The notes under the pieces: generated by a model
What the model was told of the DNA's origin: nothing
What the model saw: only the letters and a program-made list of their open reading frames with translations
The model's database searches: none
Source of the DNA: Thioalkalivibrio sp. ALJ16
GTDB lineage: Bacteria; Pseudomonadota; Gammaproteobacteria; Ectothiorhodospirales; Ectothiorhodospiraceae
Assembly (NCBI RefSeq): GCF_000377345.1
Contig: NZ_KB898041.1
Location: 1-64,000 of the forward strand
DNA: 64,000 nucleotides
Reading direction: 5' to 3'
Shown here: in pieces, positions 38,201 to 48,214 of the stretch
Layout: the number at the start of each line of letters is the position of its first letter
Position numbering within the stretch: position 1 is the first letter of the stretch
Program-made: the position numbers and the translations under genes

Positions 38201-39018
38201 TGGAGGGGCTGCTCGACGACTTCCTGGTGCGCGCGCTGCTGGCGGGGCTGATGGTGGCGGCTGTGGCCGGGCCGCTGGGGGCCTTCGTGGTCTGGCGACG
38301 CATGGCCTATTTCGGCGATACCGTGTCGCACTCGGCCCTGCTTGGCGTAGCCCTCGGGGTGCTGCTGGGGCTGAACCTGAACCTGATGGTCACGCTGGTG
38401 TGCGTGGCCATCGCGATCCTGCTGGTGCTGCTGCAACGGCGCCAGGAACTGGCCGCGGACACGCTGCTCGGGATCCTTGCACACAGCGCGCTGTCGCTGG
38501 GGATCGTCGCGATCACCTTTATCGAGGGGCTGCGGGTGGACCTGATGGCCTACCTGTTCGGCGATATCCTCGCGGTCGGGACCGGGGATCTGCTGTCGAT
38601 CGCGATCGGCGGGGCGGTAGCGCTGCTGTTGCTGGTGCTGCTGTGGCGCCCGCTGCTGGCGCTGACGGTGCACGAGGAACTGGCGCAGGTGGAGGGCGTG
38701 CCGGTGCTGCTGGTCCGGCTGGGCCTGATGCTGCTGATCGCGCTGGTGATCGCGGCGGCGATGCAGGTCGTCGGAGTGCTGCTGATCACTGCGCTGATGA
38801 TCATCCCGGCGGCCAGTGCGCGGCGCTTCGCCTCCACCCCCGAGCAGATGGCGATCCTCGCGGCGGTGATCGGCATGCTGGCGGTGGGTGCCGGGTTGTG
38901 GGGCTCGTTCCAGTACGACACGCCGACCGGCCCGACCATCGTGGTCGCCGCGATGCTCGGCTTCATCCTCGTCCACCTGCTGCCCGGCCGCCTGATCCCC
39001 CACTTCGGCGGCCGCTGA
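38200..39018 (+). CDS. znuB: Zinc ABC transporter permease ZnuB
   Basis: Membrane channel of the zinc importer, 272 residues and about eight helices. The ATPase-contact loop appears at FGDILAVGTGDLL and the family motif VVWRRMAYFGDTVSHSALLG is near the N-terminus. The start is in an ATGA overlap with the znuC stop, behind a GGGGGAGG ribosome site. The gene ends convergent to folA, with repeat copy B in the gap. Confidence 0.95.
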   Translation: MEGLLDDFLVRALLAGLMVAAVAGPLGAFVVWRRMAYFGDTVSHSALLGVALGVLLGLNLNLMVTLVCVAIAILLVLLQRRQELAADTLLGILAHSALSLGIVAITFIEGLRVDLMAYLFGDILAVGTGDLLSIAIGGAVALLLLVLLWRPLLALTVHEELAQVEGVPVLLVRLGLMLLIALVIAAAMQVVGVLLITALMIIPAASARRFASTPEQMAILAAVIGMLAVGAGLWGSFQYDTPTGPTIVVAAMLGFILVHLLPGRLIPHFGGR

Positions 39019-39075
39019 ACCCGTCTCTTCACCACAAAGACACGAAGAAGCCCCGGGTCAAAACCAAAAAGCGTG

Positions 39076-39205
39076 AACAGGAAGAAAAGAAGTCTGGAAG
39101 GATTCTGAAACCGGACGGTGCCTGCGGCGCCGGTCTGTGCGCGCCGGTTCACCCTGATTTACATCATTCTTCCAATCTTCTCATCTTCCTGTTGCCGCCC
39201 TTGAG
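39076..39205. repeat. Inverted repeat element, copy B
   Basis: Left arm from 39076 (AACAGGAAGAAAAGAAG) and right arm ending 39193 (CTTCCTGTT) are complementary with a few mismatches. The right side extends to CGCCCTTGA (39197-39205), as in copy C. It lies between the convergent ends of znuB and folA. The preceding CACCACAAAGACACGAAG at 39030-39047 is a second simple intergenic motif. Confidence 0.6.
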
Positions 39206-39248
39206 CCGGGTTTTTTCGTGTCGGATTGAAAGGCGTGCCGGGGCGTGG

Positions 39249-39773
39249 TCAGCGGGTGCGGCGTTCGAGGCGTTCGAGGCGTTCGAGGCGTTCGAGGCGT
39301 TCGAAGGTGAAGGGGCAGGCGTGGCGGTCGTCGGCTTCGTGGTGTTCGGACCAGACGACGTCCCAGTCCGCGGGGTCGATCGCTGGGAAGAAGGTGTCCC
39401 CGGCGTGGCACTCGTGCACGCGGGTCAGGTGCAGGACGTCGGCGCGTGGCAGGGCCTCCTCGAACAGACCGGCGCCGCCGATCACGAAGGCCGGGCCCGC
39501 TTCGATGCTGGCCAGGGCCGCGTCCAGATCCGGGTAGACCTCGACGCCGTCGGCGCGCCAGTCCGCCTGGCGGGTCAGGACCAGATTGCGCCGCTTCGGC
39601 AGCGGGCGCCCGATGGACTCGAAGGTGCGCCGCCCCATGATCATCGGGTGGCCGTTGGTTACGCGCTTGAAGTGCTGCAGGTCCTCCGGCAGATGCCAGG
39701 GCAGGTCGTTGTCACGGCCGATCACGTGATCCGGATCGAGCGCGACCATCAGGTGGATCTCGGGCTGGGGCAT
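39249..39773 (-). CDS. folA: Dihydrofolate reductase with C-terminal LER repeats
   Basis: NADPH-dependent reductase that maintains tetrahydrofolate, 174 residues. IGRDNDLPWHLPEDLQHFK contains the active-site Asp and Trp, MGRRTFESIGRPLPKR is the cofactor loop, and VIGGAGLFEEAL follows. After the normal end near FTF the chain continues as ERLERLERLERLERRTR, coded by five 9-base tandem units at 39261-39305. The repeats add four LER triplets that look like slippage products. The GGAG ribosome site and the ATG at 39773 fit the family. thyA lies 17 bases upstream, so the pair runs as thyA-folA. Confidence 0.94.
   Translation of the reverse strand: MPQPEIHLMVALDPDHVIGRDNDLPWHLPEDLQHFKRVTNGHPMIMGRRTFESIGRPLPKRRNLVLTRQADWRADGVEVYPDLDAALASIEAGPAFVIGGAGLFEEALPRADVLHLTRVHECHAGDTFFPAIDPADWDVVWSEHHEADDRHACPFTFERLERLERLERLERRTR
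39261..39305. repeat. folA: Five 9-bp tandem units at the folA 3' end
   Basis: GCGTTCGAG is repeated four times exactly and once with a single change. The array is in frame with folA and encodes the repeated LER triplets of its C-terminus. Confidence 0.9.
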
Positions 39774-39790
39774 GGGGACTCCGGCAGCGA

Positions 39791-40609
39791 TCAGATGGCG
39801 ATGGGGGCCTTGATCGGGGGGTGGGAGTGGTAGTCGCGCACCTCGATGTCGTCGAAGGTGAAGGCGAACAGGTCGGTGACGTCCGGATTCAGGTGCAGGG
39901 TCGGGAGCGGCAGCGGCTCGCGTCCGAGCAGTTCTTCGACCTGGTCCTGGTGATTGTGGTAGAGGTGGGCGTCGCCGAAGGTGTGCACGAAGTCGCCGGG
40001 CTTCAGGCCCGCCACCTGCGCCAGCATGTGGGTCAGCAGGGCGTAGCTGGCGATGTTGAAGGGGACGCCGAGGAAGACATCGGCGCTGCGCTGGTAGAGC
40101 TGGCAGGACAGCCGCCCATCGGCTACGTAGAACTGGAACAGGGTGTGGCAGGGGGCCAGGGCCATGCGCCCGGCCGCGGCGTTGGCCTGCGGCGAGACCG
40201 ATTCGTCCGGAAGGTCCGCGACGTTCCATGCACTGATGATGTGACGCCGGGAATAGGGCCGGTTTTTCAGGTTGTCGACCAGCTCCGCCAGCTGGTCGTG
40301 GCCGGCCCAGTTGCGCCACTGTGCGCCGTAGATCGGGCCGAGGTCGCCGTCCTCGGTGGCCCACTCGTCCCAGATGCGCACCTTGTGCTCGCGCAGGTAG
40401 CCGATGTTGGTCTCGCCGCGGATGAACCACAACAGCTCGTGGATCACCGATCGCAGGTGGGTGCGCTTGGTGGTGACCAGCGGAAAGCCGTCCGCCAGGT
40501 CGAAGCGCATCTGGTAGCCGAACACCGAGCGGGTCCCGGTGCCGGTGCGGTCCGGGCGATCCGAGCCGTGGTCGCGGATGTGGCGCACAAGGTCCAGGAA
40601 CTGCTGCAT
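39791..40609 (-). CDS. thyA: Thymidylate synthase
   Basis: Makes dTMP from dUMP with methylene-THF, 272 residues. The catalytic Cys is C154 in [12 protein letters not shown], and the phosphate-binding Arg lies in [12 protein letters not shown] and [13 protein letters not shown]. It starts at 40609; the longer frame to 40639 is in the lgt stop region. lgt ends one base before, so lgt-thyA-folA behave as one unit. Its product DHF is the substrate of folA downstream. Confidence 0.97.
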   Translation of the reverse strand: MQQFLDLVRHIRDHGSDRPDRTGTGTRSVFGYQMRFDLADGFPLVTTKRTHLRSVIHELLWFIRGETNIGYLREHKVRIWDEWATEDGDLGPIYGAQWRNWAGHDQLAELVDNLKNRPYSRRHIISAWNVADLPDESVSPQANAAAGRMALAPCHTLFQFYVADGRLSCQLYQRSADVFLGVPFNIASYALLTHMLAQVAGLKPGDFVHTFGDAHLYHNHQDQVEELLGREPLPLPTLHLNPDVTDLFAFTFDDIEVRDYHSHPPIKAPIAI

Positions 40610-40610
40610 G

Positions 40611-41426
40611 TCAGGGGGTCTCCGGGGTGGGGCGCGCACCGGGCAGCGGGTTGCGCCGCGACCAGATGATCAGGGCCACGCCGAACAGGATGACCGGCAG
40701 GGTCAAAACCTGCCCCATGGTCAGCCAGTCGAAGGCGAGATAGCCGATGTGGGCATCCGGCACCCGCACGAATTCCACCGCAAAGCGGAAGCTGCCGTAC
40801 AGAGTCAGGAACAGACCCGAGATCAGCCCGGTGCGGCGCGGCTGTCGCGAGACGACCCACAGCACCACGAACAGCACCAGCCCCTCGAGAAAGGCCTGGT
40901 ACAGCTGCGAAGGGTGGCGCGGGATGTAGTCCGCGGCCGGGAAGACCATGGCCCAGGGCAGGTCGGTGGGCTTGCCCCACAGCTCGCCGTTGATCCAGTT
41001 GCCGATGCGGCCGGCGCCGAGGCCGATCGGGATCAGCGGGGCGATGAAGTCGGTCAGGCGGAAGAACGGCTGGCCAATCCTGCGGGCATACAGCCAGCAG
41101 GTGACCAGCACCCCGGCGAGCCCGCCGTGGAAGGCCATGCCGCCCTCCCAGACGCGGAACAGACTGACCGGGTCGGCCAGTGTGGCGTCCAGATTGTAGA
41201 ACAGGGCATAGCCGAGCCGGCCGCCGACCACGACTCCGACCACGCCCCAGAACAGCAGATCGCCGACCTGCCAGGGGTGCAGCGGGTCCCAGTCACGGGT
41301 GCGTGTGCGCCATACGCCCAGGGCCCAGAAGGCGACGAAGCCGATCAGGTACATCAGGCCGTACCAGTACAGGGTCAGGGGGCCGAGGGACAGGGCGACC
41401 GGATCGATAAACGGGTGCGTGGGCAT
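40611..41426 (-). CDS. lgt: Prolipoprotein diacylglyceryl transferase
   Basis: Membrane enzyme that adds diacylglycerol to the lipobox Cys, 271 residues with about seven helices. [11 protein letters not shown] is the first signature, and the catalytic region shows [17 protein letters not shown] and [13 protein letters not shown], the last with the conserved Arg. RHPSQLYQ closes the conserved part. The ATG at 41426 fits the E. coli N-terminus; a GTG at 41456 would add ten residues. Confidence 0.96.
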   Translation of the reverse strand: MPTHPFIDPVALSLGPLTLYWYGLMYLIGFVAFWALGVWRTRTRDWDPLHPWQVGDLLFWGVVGVVVGGRLGYALFYNLDATLADPVSLFRVWEGGMAFHGGLAGVLVTCWLYARRIGQPFFRLTDFIAPLIPIGLGAGRIGNWINGELWGKPTDLPWAMVFPAADYIPRHPSQLYQAFLEGLVLFVVLWVVSRQPRRTGLISGLFLTLYGSFRFAVEFVRVPDAHIGYLAFDWLTMGQVLTLPVILFGVALIIWSRRNPLPGARPTPETP

Positions 41427-41525
41427 GGGCGCTTGCGGATGAAAAACCGGCTGCACATGCTACCCGCAAGGGACGATCCGTGCACCTGATCGGCCTTCAG
41501 AAGACCCCGCGCAAGGAGCCGTGCA

Positions 41526-43559
<2,034 letters not shown>

Positions 43560-43598
43560 AACGCCTGGTCGCGTACCCACGGTAGAATGAGTCCGATG

Positions 43599-43675
43599 GT
43601 AGGAGCCTGCTTGCAGGCGAAGCCCCTGCCAAACTCCGACATGGGCAGGGGCTTCGCCTGCAAGCAGGCTCCTAC
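43599..43675. repeat. Perfect 32-bp inverted repeat with 13-base loop
   Basis: Arms 43599-43630 and 43644-43675 are exact complements. The outer part begins GTAGGAGCCTGCTTGCAGGC, similar to the palindromic repeats often seen in Pseudomonas and relatives. It sits between two plus-strand genes. Confidence 0.85.
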
Positions 43676-43711
43676 GAAGACATCCAGATCATTGCAAAAG
43701 GGAAGGTTCGA

Positions 43712-44125
43712 ATGAGCGAGAAGAAGCTGATGGATTTCGTCGCCGAGGCGCGCAAGAACGTGAAGGAGATTGCCCCGGCCGATCTCGCCGAGAAGATGGA
43801 GGTGGGCGAGGACTGGCTGGTGGTCGACGTGCGCGAACCCTACGAGTTCGAGAAGATGCACGCGCCGAATTCGATCCTCGTGCCCCGCGGCCTGCTGGAA
43901 GGCGCGGCGGACCCGAATACGCCGCACCGCATCGATGCCCTGGTGAACGCGCGCGAGAAGCCGGTCGCGGTGATGTGCGCGACCGGCGGCCGCGCTGCTA
44001 TGTCCGTGCAGCGGCTGCAGGAGATGGGCTTCACCAACGTGGTGAACATCGCGGGCGGCATCAAGGGCTGGGAGGCCGAGGACCTGCCGGTGGAATCCGG
44101 GGCCTACGCCGGCAAATTGCCGTAG
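43712..44125 (+). CDS. Rhodanese-like sulfurtransferase
   Basis: Single-domain rhodanese of 137 residues. The active loop is CATGGRA with the persulfide Cys at position 89. The front motif is VDVREPYEFEKMHAPNSILVPRG. The protein may carry sulfane sulfur, which fits a sulfur-oxidising host, but its partners are unknown. The N-terminal 20 residues precede the domain. The palindromic repeat lies 36 bases upstream. Confidence 0.92.
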   Translation: MSEKKLMDFVAEARKNVKEIAPADLAEKMEVGEDWLVVDVREPYEFEKMHAPNSILVPRGLLEGAADPNTPHRIDALVNAREKPVAVMCATGGRAAMSVQRLQEMGFTNVVNIAGGIKGWEAEDLPVESGAYAGKLP

Positions 44126-44282
44126 CCATGTTTCGCGGGGCGGGGGCCGGTGTCTCCGCCCCCTATACCACCCTCTGCGGGTGCGTATCCGGCGGCGGGT
44201 TCATCCGGCCGTCATCGTTTCTACACGGTATGGTCAAGCGTGCGGCGTAGTCTCCGGGACAGTTCAACCGGAGGTCGCCACC

Positions 44283-45098
44283 ATGACCGCACCGCCTCGC
44301 TCCCTGTCCGCGTCCTCCGCGGATGCCGAAACCGCCTATCGCGTCCACCTGGCCTCCAGTCCTGCGGATCTGGAAGCCGCACAGCGCCTGCGCCACGAGG
44401 TCTTCGCCGGCGAGATGGGCGCGGTCCTTCCGCACGCCCGTGCCGACCTTGACTGTGATCCCCTCGATGCCCACTGCCACCACTTGCTGGTGCGCGAGCG
44501 CCGCAGCGGCGACGTGGTGGCCTGCACCCGTATCCTGACCGAGGAAAGCGCCGCTACAGCCGGCGGTTTCTATTCCCTGTCCGAATTCGAGCTGGGCCCG
44601 CTGATGAACCTGCCCGGGCGGACCCTGGAGGTTGGCCGGACCTGCGTGCGCACGGGCCATCGGCAGGGTGCCGCGATCAACGCGCTGTGGACCGGCCTGG
44701 CGCAGTTCATGACGGCGCATCAGTACGACTACCTGATGGGCTGCGCCAGCCTGCCGCTCGGCGAACAGACGCCGGCCCAGCTGGCCTGGCTGCGGCTGTT
44801 CCATCGGGCCCCGTCGCGCCTGCGCGTGACGCCGCGGCGGCCGCTGCCCAATGCCCTGACCATCTGCCACGGCACCCCGAGCCGCAGCGGCCTGCCGCCG
44901 CTGCTCAAGGCCTATCTGCGCCTGGGTGCGCGGATCTGCGGCGAGGCCTGCCATGACCCGGACTTCAATGTCGCGGATGTCCTTGTCCTGCTGGATGTGC
45001 GCGCCATGCCGGACCGTTACCATCGGCACTTCCTGGGCGCTGCGGCGCCTGCAAGCCGAGGGTCGGAACATGGTCGGGAATCTGCGGGCGCTGGGTAG
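44283..45098 (+). CDS. Ornithine-lipid N-acyltransferase-like protein (OlsB type)
   Basis: A GNAT-fold acyltransferase of 271 residues that resembles OlsB, which acylates ornithine to make lyso-ornithine lipid. RLRHEVFAGEMG and DLDCDPLDAHCHHLLVRER are typical of the N-terminal part, and EVGRTCVRTGHRQGAAINALWTGLA is the conserved central stretch. GGAGG precedes the ATG at 44283. The next gene encodes an OlsA/PlsC-like acyltransferase and overlaps by 29 bases. The olsBA arrangement supports ornithine-lipid synthesis. A related long-chain acyl-homoserine or PEP-CTERM-associated acyltransferase is the alternative. Confidence 0.72.
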   Translation: MTAPPRSLSASSADAETAYRVHLASSPADLEAAQRLRHEVFAGEMGAVLPHARADLDCDPLDAHCHHLLVRERRSGDVVACTRILTEESAATAGGFYSLSEFELGPLMNLPGRTLEVGRTCVRTGHRQGAAINALWTGLAQFMTAHQYDYLMGCASLPLGEQTPAQLAWLRLFHRAPSRLRVTPRRPLPNALTICHGTPSRSGLPPLLKAYLRLGARICGEACHDPDFNVADVLVLLDVRAMPDRYHRHFLGAAAPASRGSEHGRESAGAG

Positions 45099-45846
45099 GC
45101 TGATGCGCATACTGCTTCACATGCTGGCGGGGGTCTGGCTGACCTGGCGCATGACGCGCCGCGGTGACGACTTCGCCCAGCGCAGCCGCATCCGCCGGGC
45201 CTGGTACGACCGCGCGCTGTGGATCGCCGGGGTCCGGTTCTGCGTCCATGGCCGCGTGCCCGAGCGTCCGTCGCTGGTGGTGGCCAACCATGTCTCCTGG
45301 CTGGATATCCCGCTGATCGGGGCCGTGGTCGATCCCTGTTTCCTGTCCAAGGCCGAGATCGCCCGCTGGCCGGTGATCGGCTGGCTGGCCCGGCGTCACG
45401 ACACCCGCTTCATCGAGCGCGGGGGACATCAGGCCGCAGCCCACGTGGAGGCCATGCGCGAGGGACTGGAGGACGGGCGCCATTTCGTGGTGTTCCCGGA
45501 GGGCACCACCAGCCGCGGTGAATACGTGCGCCGCTTCCACCCGCGTCTGTTCGCCGCGGTAGCCGGTCGCGAGCATCCGGTGCAGCCGGTGGCGCTGGCC
45601 TACGAGCGCCCGGAGCAGGGCCCGGTGCCGGTGTCCTATGCCGAGGGGGATCACCTGATCGCGAACGTGTGGCGGCTGCTGGGCCGGCGCGAGACCCGCG
45701 TAGACCTGCACTTCCTGCCCGCGCTGGAGGCCACCGGCGCCGATCGGCGCGCGCTGGCCGATGGTGCCCGCGAGGCGATCGTCACGGCCCTGGCCCTTCC
45801 GGCGGATCCGCCGCCCAGCGGGCGGCGAACGCCGCTCGCCTCGTAA
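45070..45846 (+). CDS. 1-acyl-glycerol-3-phosphate-type O-acyltransferase (OlsA/PlsC family)
   Basis: Membrane-associated acyltransferase of 258 residues. The catalytic HX4D motif is in ANHVSWLDIPL, and the second block is FPEGTTSRGEYVRRFHP. An N-terminal hydrophobic helix (MRILLHMLAGVWLTWRM) anchors it. It starts inside the OlsB-like gene behind a GAGGG site. Placed after OlsB it is likely to convert lyso-ornithine lipid to ornithine lipid; a PlsC role in phosphatidic acid synthesis cannot be excluded. Confidence 0.83.
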   Translation: MVGNLRALGRLMRILLHMLAGVWLTWRMTRRGDDFAQRSRIRRAWYDRALWIAGVRFCVHGRVPERPSLVVANHVSWLDIPLIGAVVDPCFLSKAEIARWPVIGWLARRHDTRFIERGGHQAAAHVEAMREGLEDGRHFVVFPEGTTSRGEYVRRFHPRLFAAVAGREHPVQPVALAYERPEQGPVPVSYAEGDHLIANVWRLLGRRETRVDLHFLPALEATGADRRALADGAREAIVTALALPADPPPSGRRTPLAS

Positions 45847-45871
45847 CGACGACAGGGGAGGGGCCGGCACC

Positions 45872-47107
45872 ATGCATGCAACCGTTACCGATTCACGACA
45901 TTGTCCCCCTTCCCCGAATGCCCTCGACCTGGCGCTGGTCACCGAGACCTGGCCGCCGGAGGTGAATGGCGTGGCGCATACCCTGGCGCGGCTGGTGGAG
46001 GGTATGCGCGGGCGCGGGCATCAGGTGCAGGTGCTGCGCCCGCGACGGGCCGGCGAGGTCCGCGCATCGGCACCGGACACAGGATCGGCCCCGGAGGATG
46101 TGGTGTTCCCCGGCATGCCGCTGCCCGGCTACCAGGGCCTGCGCATGGGGCTGCCGGCGGCGCGACGCCTGACCCGGCTGTGGCGGGCGCGGCGTCCGGA
46201 TGCGGTCTACATCGCCACGGAGGGGCCGCTCGGCCACTCGGCGCTGCGGGTGGCGCGAGGGCTGGGCATTCCGGTCGCCTCCGGCTTCCATACCCAGTTT
46301 GATGGCTATGCCGAGTACTACGGTGTCGGCTGGCTGACGCCCGTGGTGCGCGCACTGCTGCGCCGCTTTCACAATCGCTGCGCGGTCACGCTGGCGCCCA
46401 CGCAGGCCCTGGCGGACGAGCTGGCCGGGCAGGGGTTCCAGCGGATGGCGGTGATGGCCCGCGGGGTCGACACCCGGCGATTCGCGCCGGCGCGGCGTTC
46501 GTCCGTGCTGCGCCAGCAGTGGGGCGTGGACGATACCACCCCGGTGGTGCTGTACGTCGGCCGGCTGGCACCGGAGAAGAATCTGCCGCTGGCCTTCGCC
46601 GCATTCCGGGCGCTGCAGCAACGCCTGCCCGCCGCGCGTCTGGTGCTGGTCGGCGACGGCCCGGCCCGCGCCGCCCTGGAACGAGAGCACCCGGATGCGC
46701 TGTTTGCCGGCCAGCAGGTCGGCGCGGACCTCGCCGGCTACTACGCCAGCGCCGACCTGTTCCTGTTTCCGTCCAGTTCCGAGACCTTCGGCAACGTGGT
46801 GATCGAGGCTCTGGCCAGCGGGCTTCCGGTGCTCGCCTTCGACATCGCGGCGGCGCACGAGCATGTGACCAGCGGGGTCCATGGCGCCAGCGTGCCGTTT
46901 ACCGGCGCGGCGGCCGAGGATGCGGCGGCGTTCGTCGCCACCGCCGCGGCCCTGGGGGATGACCCGCAGGGCTGGGGCGAGATGGGCGCGCACGCCCGCA
47001 GTCATGCCCGGGAGCTGGACTGGGCGCAGGTGGTGAGGCAGTTCGAGGACATCTGCCAGCAGATCATCGAGGAGACGCGCGATGCGAGTGCTGCAATGGA
47101 TGGATGA
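45872..47107 (+). CDS. Glycosyltransferase family 4 (mannosyl/glucosyl transferase)
   Basis: A 411-residue GT-B fold glycosyltransferase. The N-terminal segment LALVTETWPPEVNGVAHTL and the nucleotide-binding part LYVGRLAPEKNLPL are classic for GT4, and SSSETFGNVVIEALASG carries the E-x7-E motif. It resembles GDP-mannose-dependent enzymes acting on lipids. The ATG at 45872 has GGGGAGGGG upstream; an earlier start would be inside the acyltransferase end. It overlaps the PAP2 gene by 26 bases, so the two are likely coupled. Confidence 0.85.
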   Translation: MHATVTDSRHCPPSPNALDLALVTETWPPEVNGVAHTLARLVEGMRGRGHQVQVLRPRRAGEVRASAPDTGSAPEDVVFPGMPLPGYQGLRMGLPAARRLTRLWRARRPDAVYIATEGPLGHSALRVARGLGIPVASGFHTQFDGYAEYYGVGWLTPVVRALLRRFHNRCAVTLAPTQALADELAGQGFQRMAVMARGVDTRRFAPARRSSVLRQQWGVDDTTPVVLYVGRLAPEKNLPLAFAAFRALQQRLPAARLVLVGDGPARAALEREHPDALFAGQQVGADLAGYYASADLFLFPSSSETFGNVVIEALASGLPVLAFDIAAAHEHVTSGVHGASVPFTGAAAEDAAAFVATAAALGDDPQGWGEMGAHARSHARELDWAQVVRQFEDICQQIIEETRDASAAMDG

Positions 47108-47612
47108 GCTGGAGCTGGCGGTCTGCCAGCGTTTCAATCACTACAACCGGCGCCGTTTCGTCAGCCGCTTCTTCGGGGCGGTGAGCCGCCTGGGTGACGG
47201 GGTGCTGTGGTACCTGCTGATGCTGGCGCTGCCGCTGATCCACGGGCCGCAGGCGGCCTGGGTCAGCCTGCAGATGGCGGTGGTGGGGCTGATGGCGCTG
47301 CCGGTTTACAAGTGGCTGAAGCGACGGACGAGCCGGCGCCGTCCCTGTCACCGGGATCGACCATTCACGCGCACGGTGGACCCGCTGGACGAATTCAGCT
47401 TCCCGTCGGGGCACACCATGCACGCGGTCGGGTTCAGCGTGGTGCTGGTGGCCTGGTTGCCGGTATGGGCCTGGCTGGTGCTGCCGTTTGCGGTCCTGGT
47501 GGCGGCCTCGCGCCTGGTGCTGGCCCTGCACTATCCCAGTGACGTGGCCATGGGCGCGTTGATCGGGGCCACAATGGCGGGTTCGGTGCTCTGGCTCGCC
47601 GGGTTGTTCTAG
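47082..47612 (+). CDS. PAP2-family lipid phosphatase
   Basis: Membrane phosphatase of 176 residues with about five helices. The three PAP2 motifs are KRRTSRRRP, FPSGHTMHA and SRLVLALHYPSD. It probably removes phosphate from a lipid, for example phosphatidic acid to diacylglycerol. Its overlap with the glycosyltransferase suggests that the diacylglycerol is then glycosylated, but this is inferred. It ends 186 bases from the convergent hypothetical gene. Confidence 0.88.
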   Translation: MRVLQWMDELELAVCQRFNHYNRRRFVSRFFGAVSRLGDGVLWYLLMLALPLIHGPQAAWVSLQMAVVGLMALPVYKWLKRRTSRRRPCHRDRPFTRTVDPLDEFSFPSGHTMHAVGFSVVLVAWLPVWAWLVLPFAVLVAASRLVLALHYPSDVAMGALIGATMAGSVLWLAGLF

Positions 47613-47662
47613 GGAGACGCTGACTTAATCGCACGTCCGCGTCTCCCTGCGGAAATCGCTCT

Positions 47663-47786
47663 CGTCATCCCGGCCGTAGCGCAGCGAAGAGCCGGGATCC
47701 CCCGTGTTGGGGATACCGCATCGCCTTGATCTGCCCCGGCGTCGGAGATCCCGGATAACCCGTGCGCGGTTCCCGGGATAGCGACA
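47663..47786. repeat. Palindromic double-hairpin element, copy 2
   Basis: Related to 36020-36122: it opens with CGTCATCCCGGCCGTAGCG and closes with CCCGGGATAGCGACA. Internal GAGCCGGGATC and GAGATCCCGG pairs give two hairpins. It lies between the convergent ends of the PAP2 gene and the hypothetical gene. Confidence 0.6.
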
Positions 47787-47797
47787 GACGGGAGGGG

Positions 47798-48127
47798 TCA
47801 GCCGCGCGAGGCGAGGGCCTCCTCGTTGTAGGCGGCATCGATGGTCACGATAGTCTTTTCCACCAGGCGGAAGCCCTCCACCGGGGCATCGTCTCCCATG
47901 TACTTCAGGCGCGTGGGCCCGATGGACTTGACGGCCTCGGCGCGTTCCAGAGTGGTGTCCGGGCTGTCGGCGCCGGCGCCGTCCATCAGTGCGACCAGCA
48001 CCTCGGCGGCGATCGGGTTGCGGTGTTCCGCGTTGCGTGCCTTGGCCAGTGTCGCGGCCGGATCGCCGTCCAGGAACACGCCGTCCATGTGTTCATCCAG
48101 GTAGTGCAGCAGTTCGCTTAGCGTCAT
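47798..48127 (-). CDS. Hypothetical protein, 109 residues
   Basis: I do not recognise the family. The protein is acidic and soluble-looking, with a helical start MTLSELLHYLDEHMDGVFLDGDPAATL and no signal peptide or cysteines. The ATG at 48127 has a GGGAGA ribosome site eight bases upstream, which makes it a real gene. It runs on the same strand as the aminotransferase upstream, 87 bases past that stop. No function is offered. Confidence 0.65.
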   Translation of the reverse strand: MTLSELLHYLDEHMDGVFLDGDPAATLAKARNAEHRNPIAAEVLVALMDGAGADSPDTTLERAEAVKSIGPTRLKYMGDDAPVEGFRLVEKTIVTIDAAYNEEALASRG

Positions 48128-48214
48128 GGTGCGTCTCCCATTGGGTCTCGACATTCCCCACCACCGATCATGGCGACATGCGGGGACAAAACAAGGGGGG
48201 CTGGCGAAAGACGC

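Noticed and set aside
44209-44226. Possible Pho box upstream of the OlsB-like gene (CCGTCAT followed by TCTACAC)
   Set aside because: Only the first half-site resembles CTGTCAT; the second is poor and the spacing to a -10 box does not fit.
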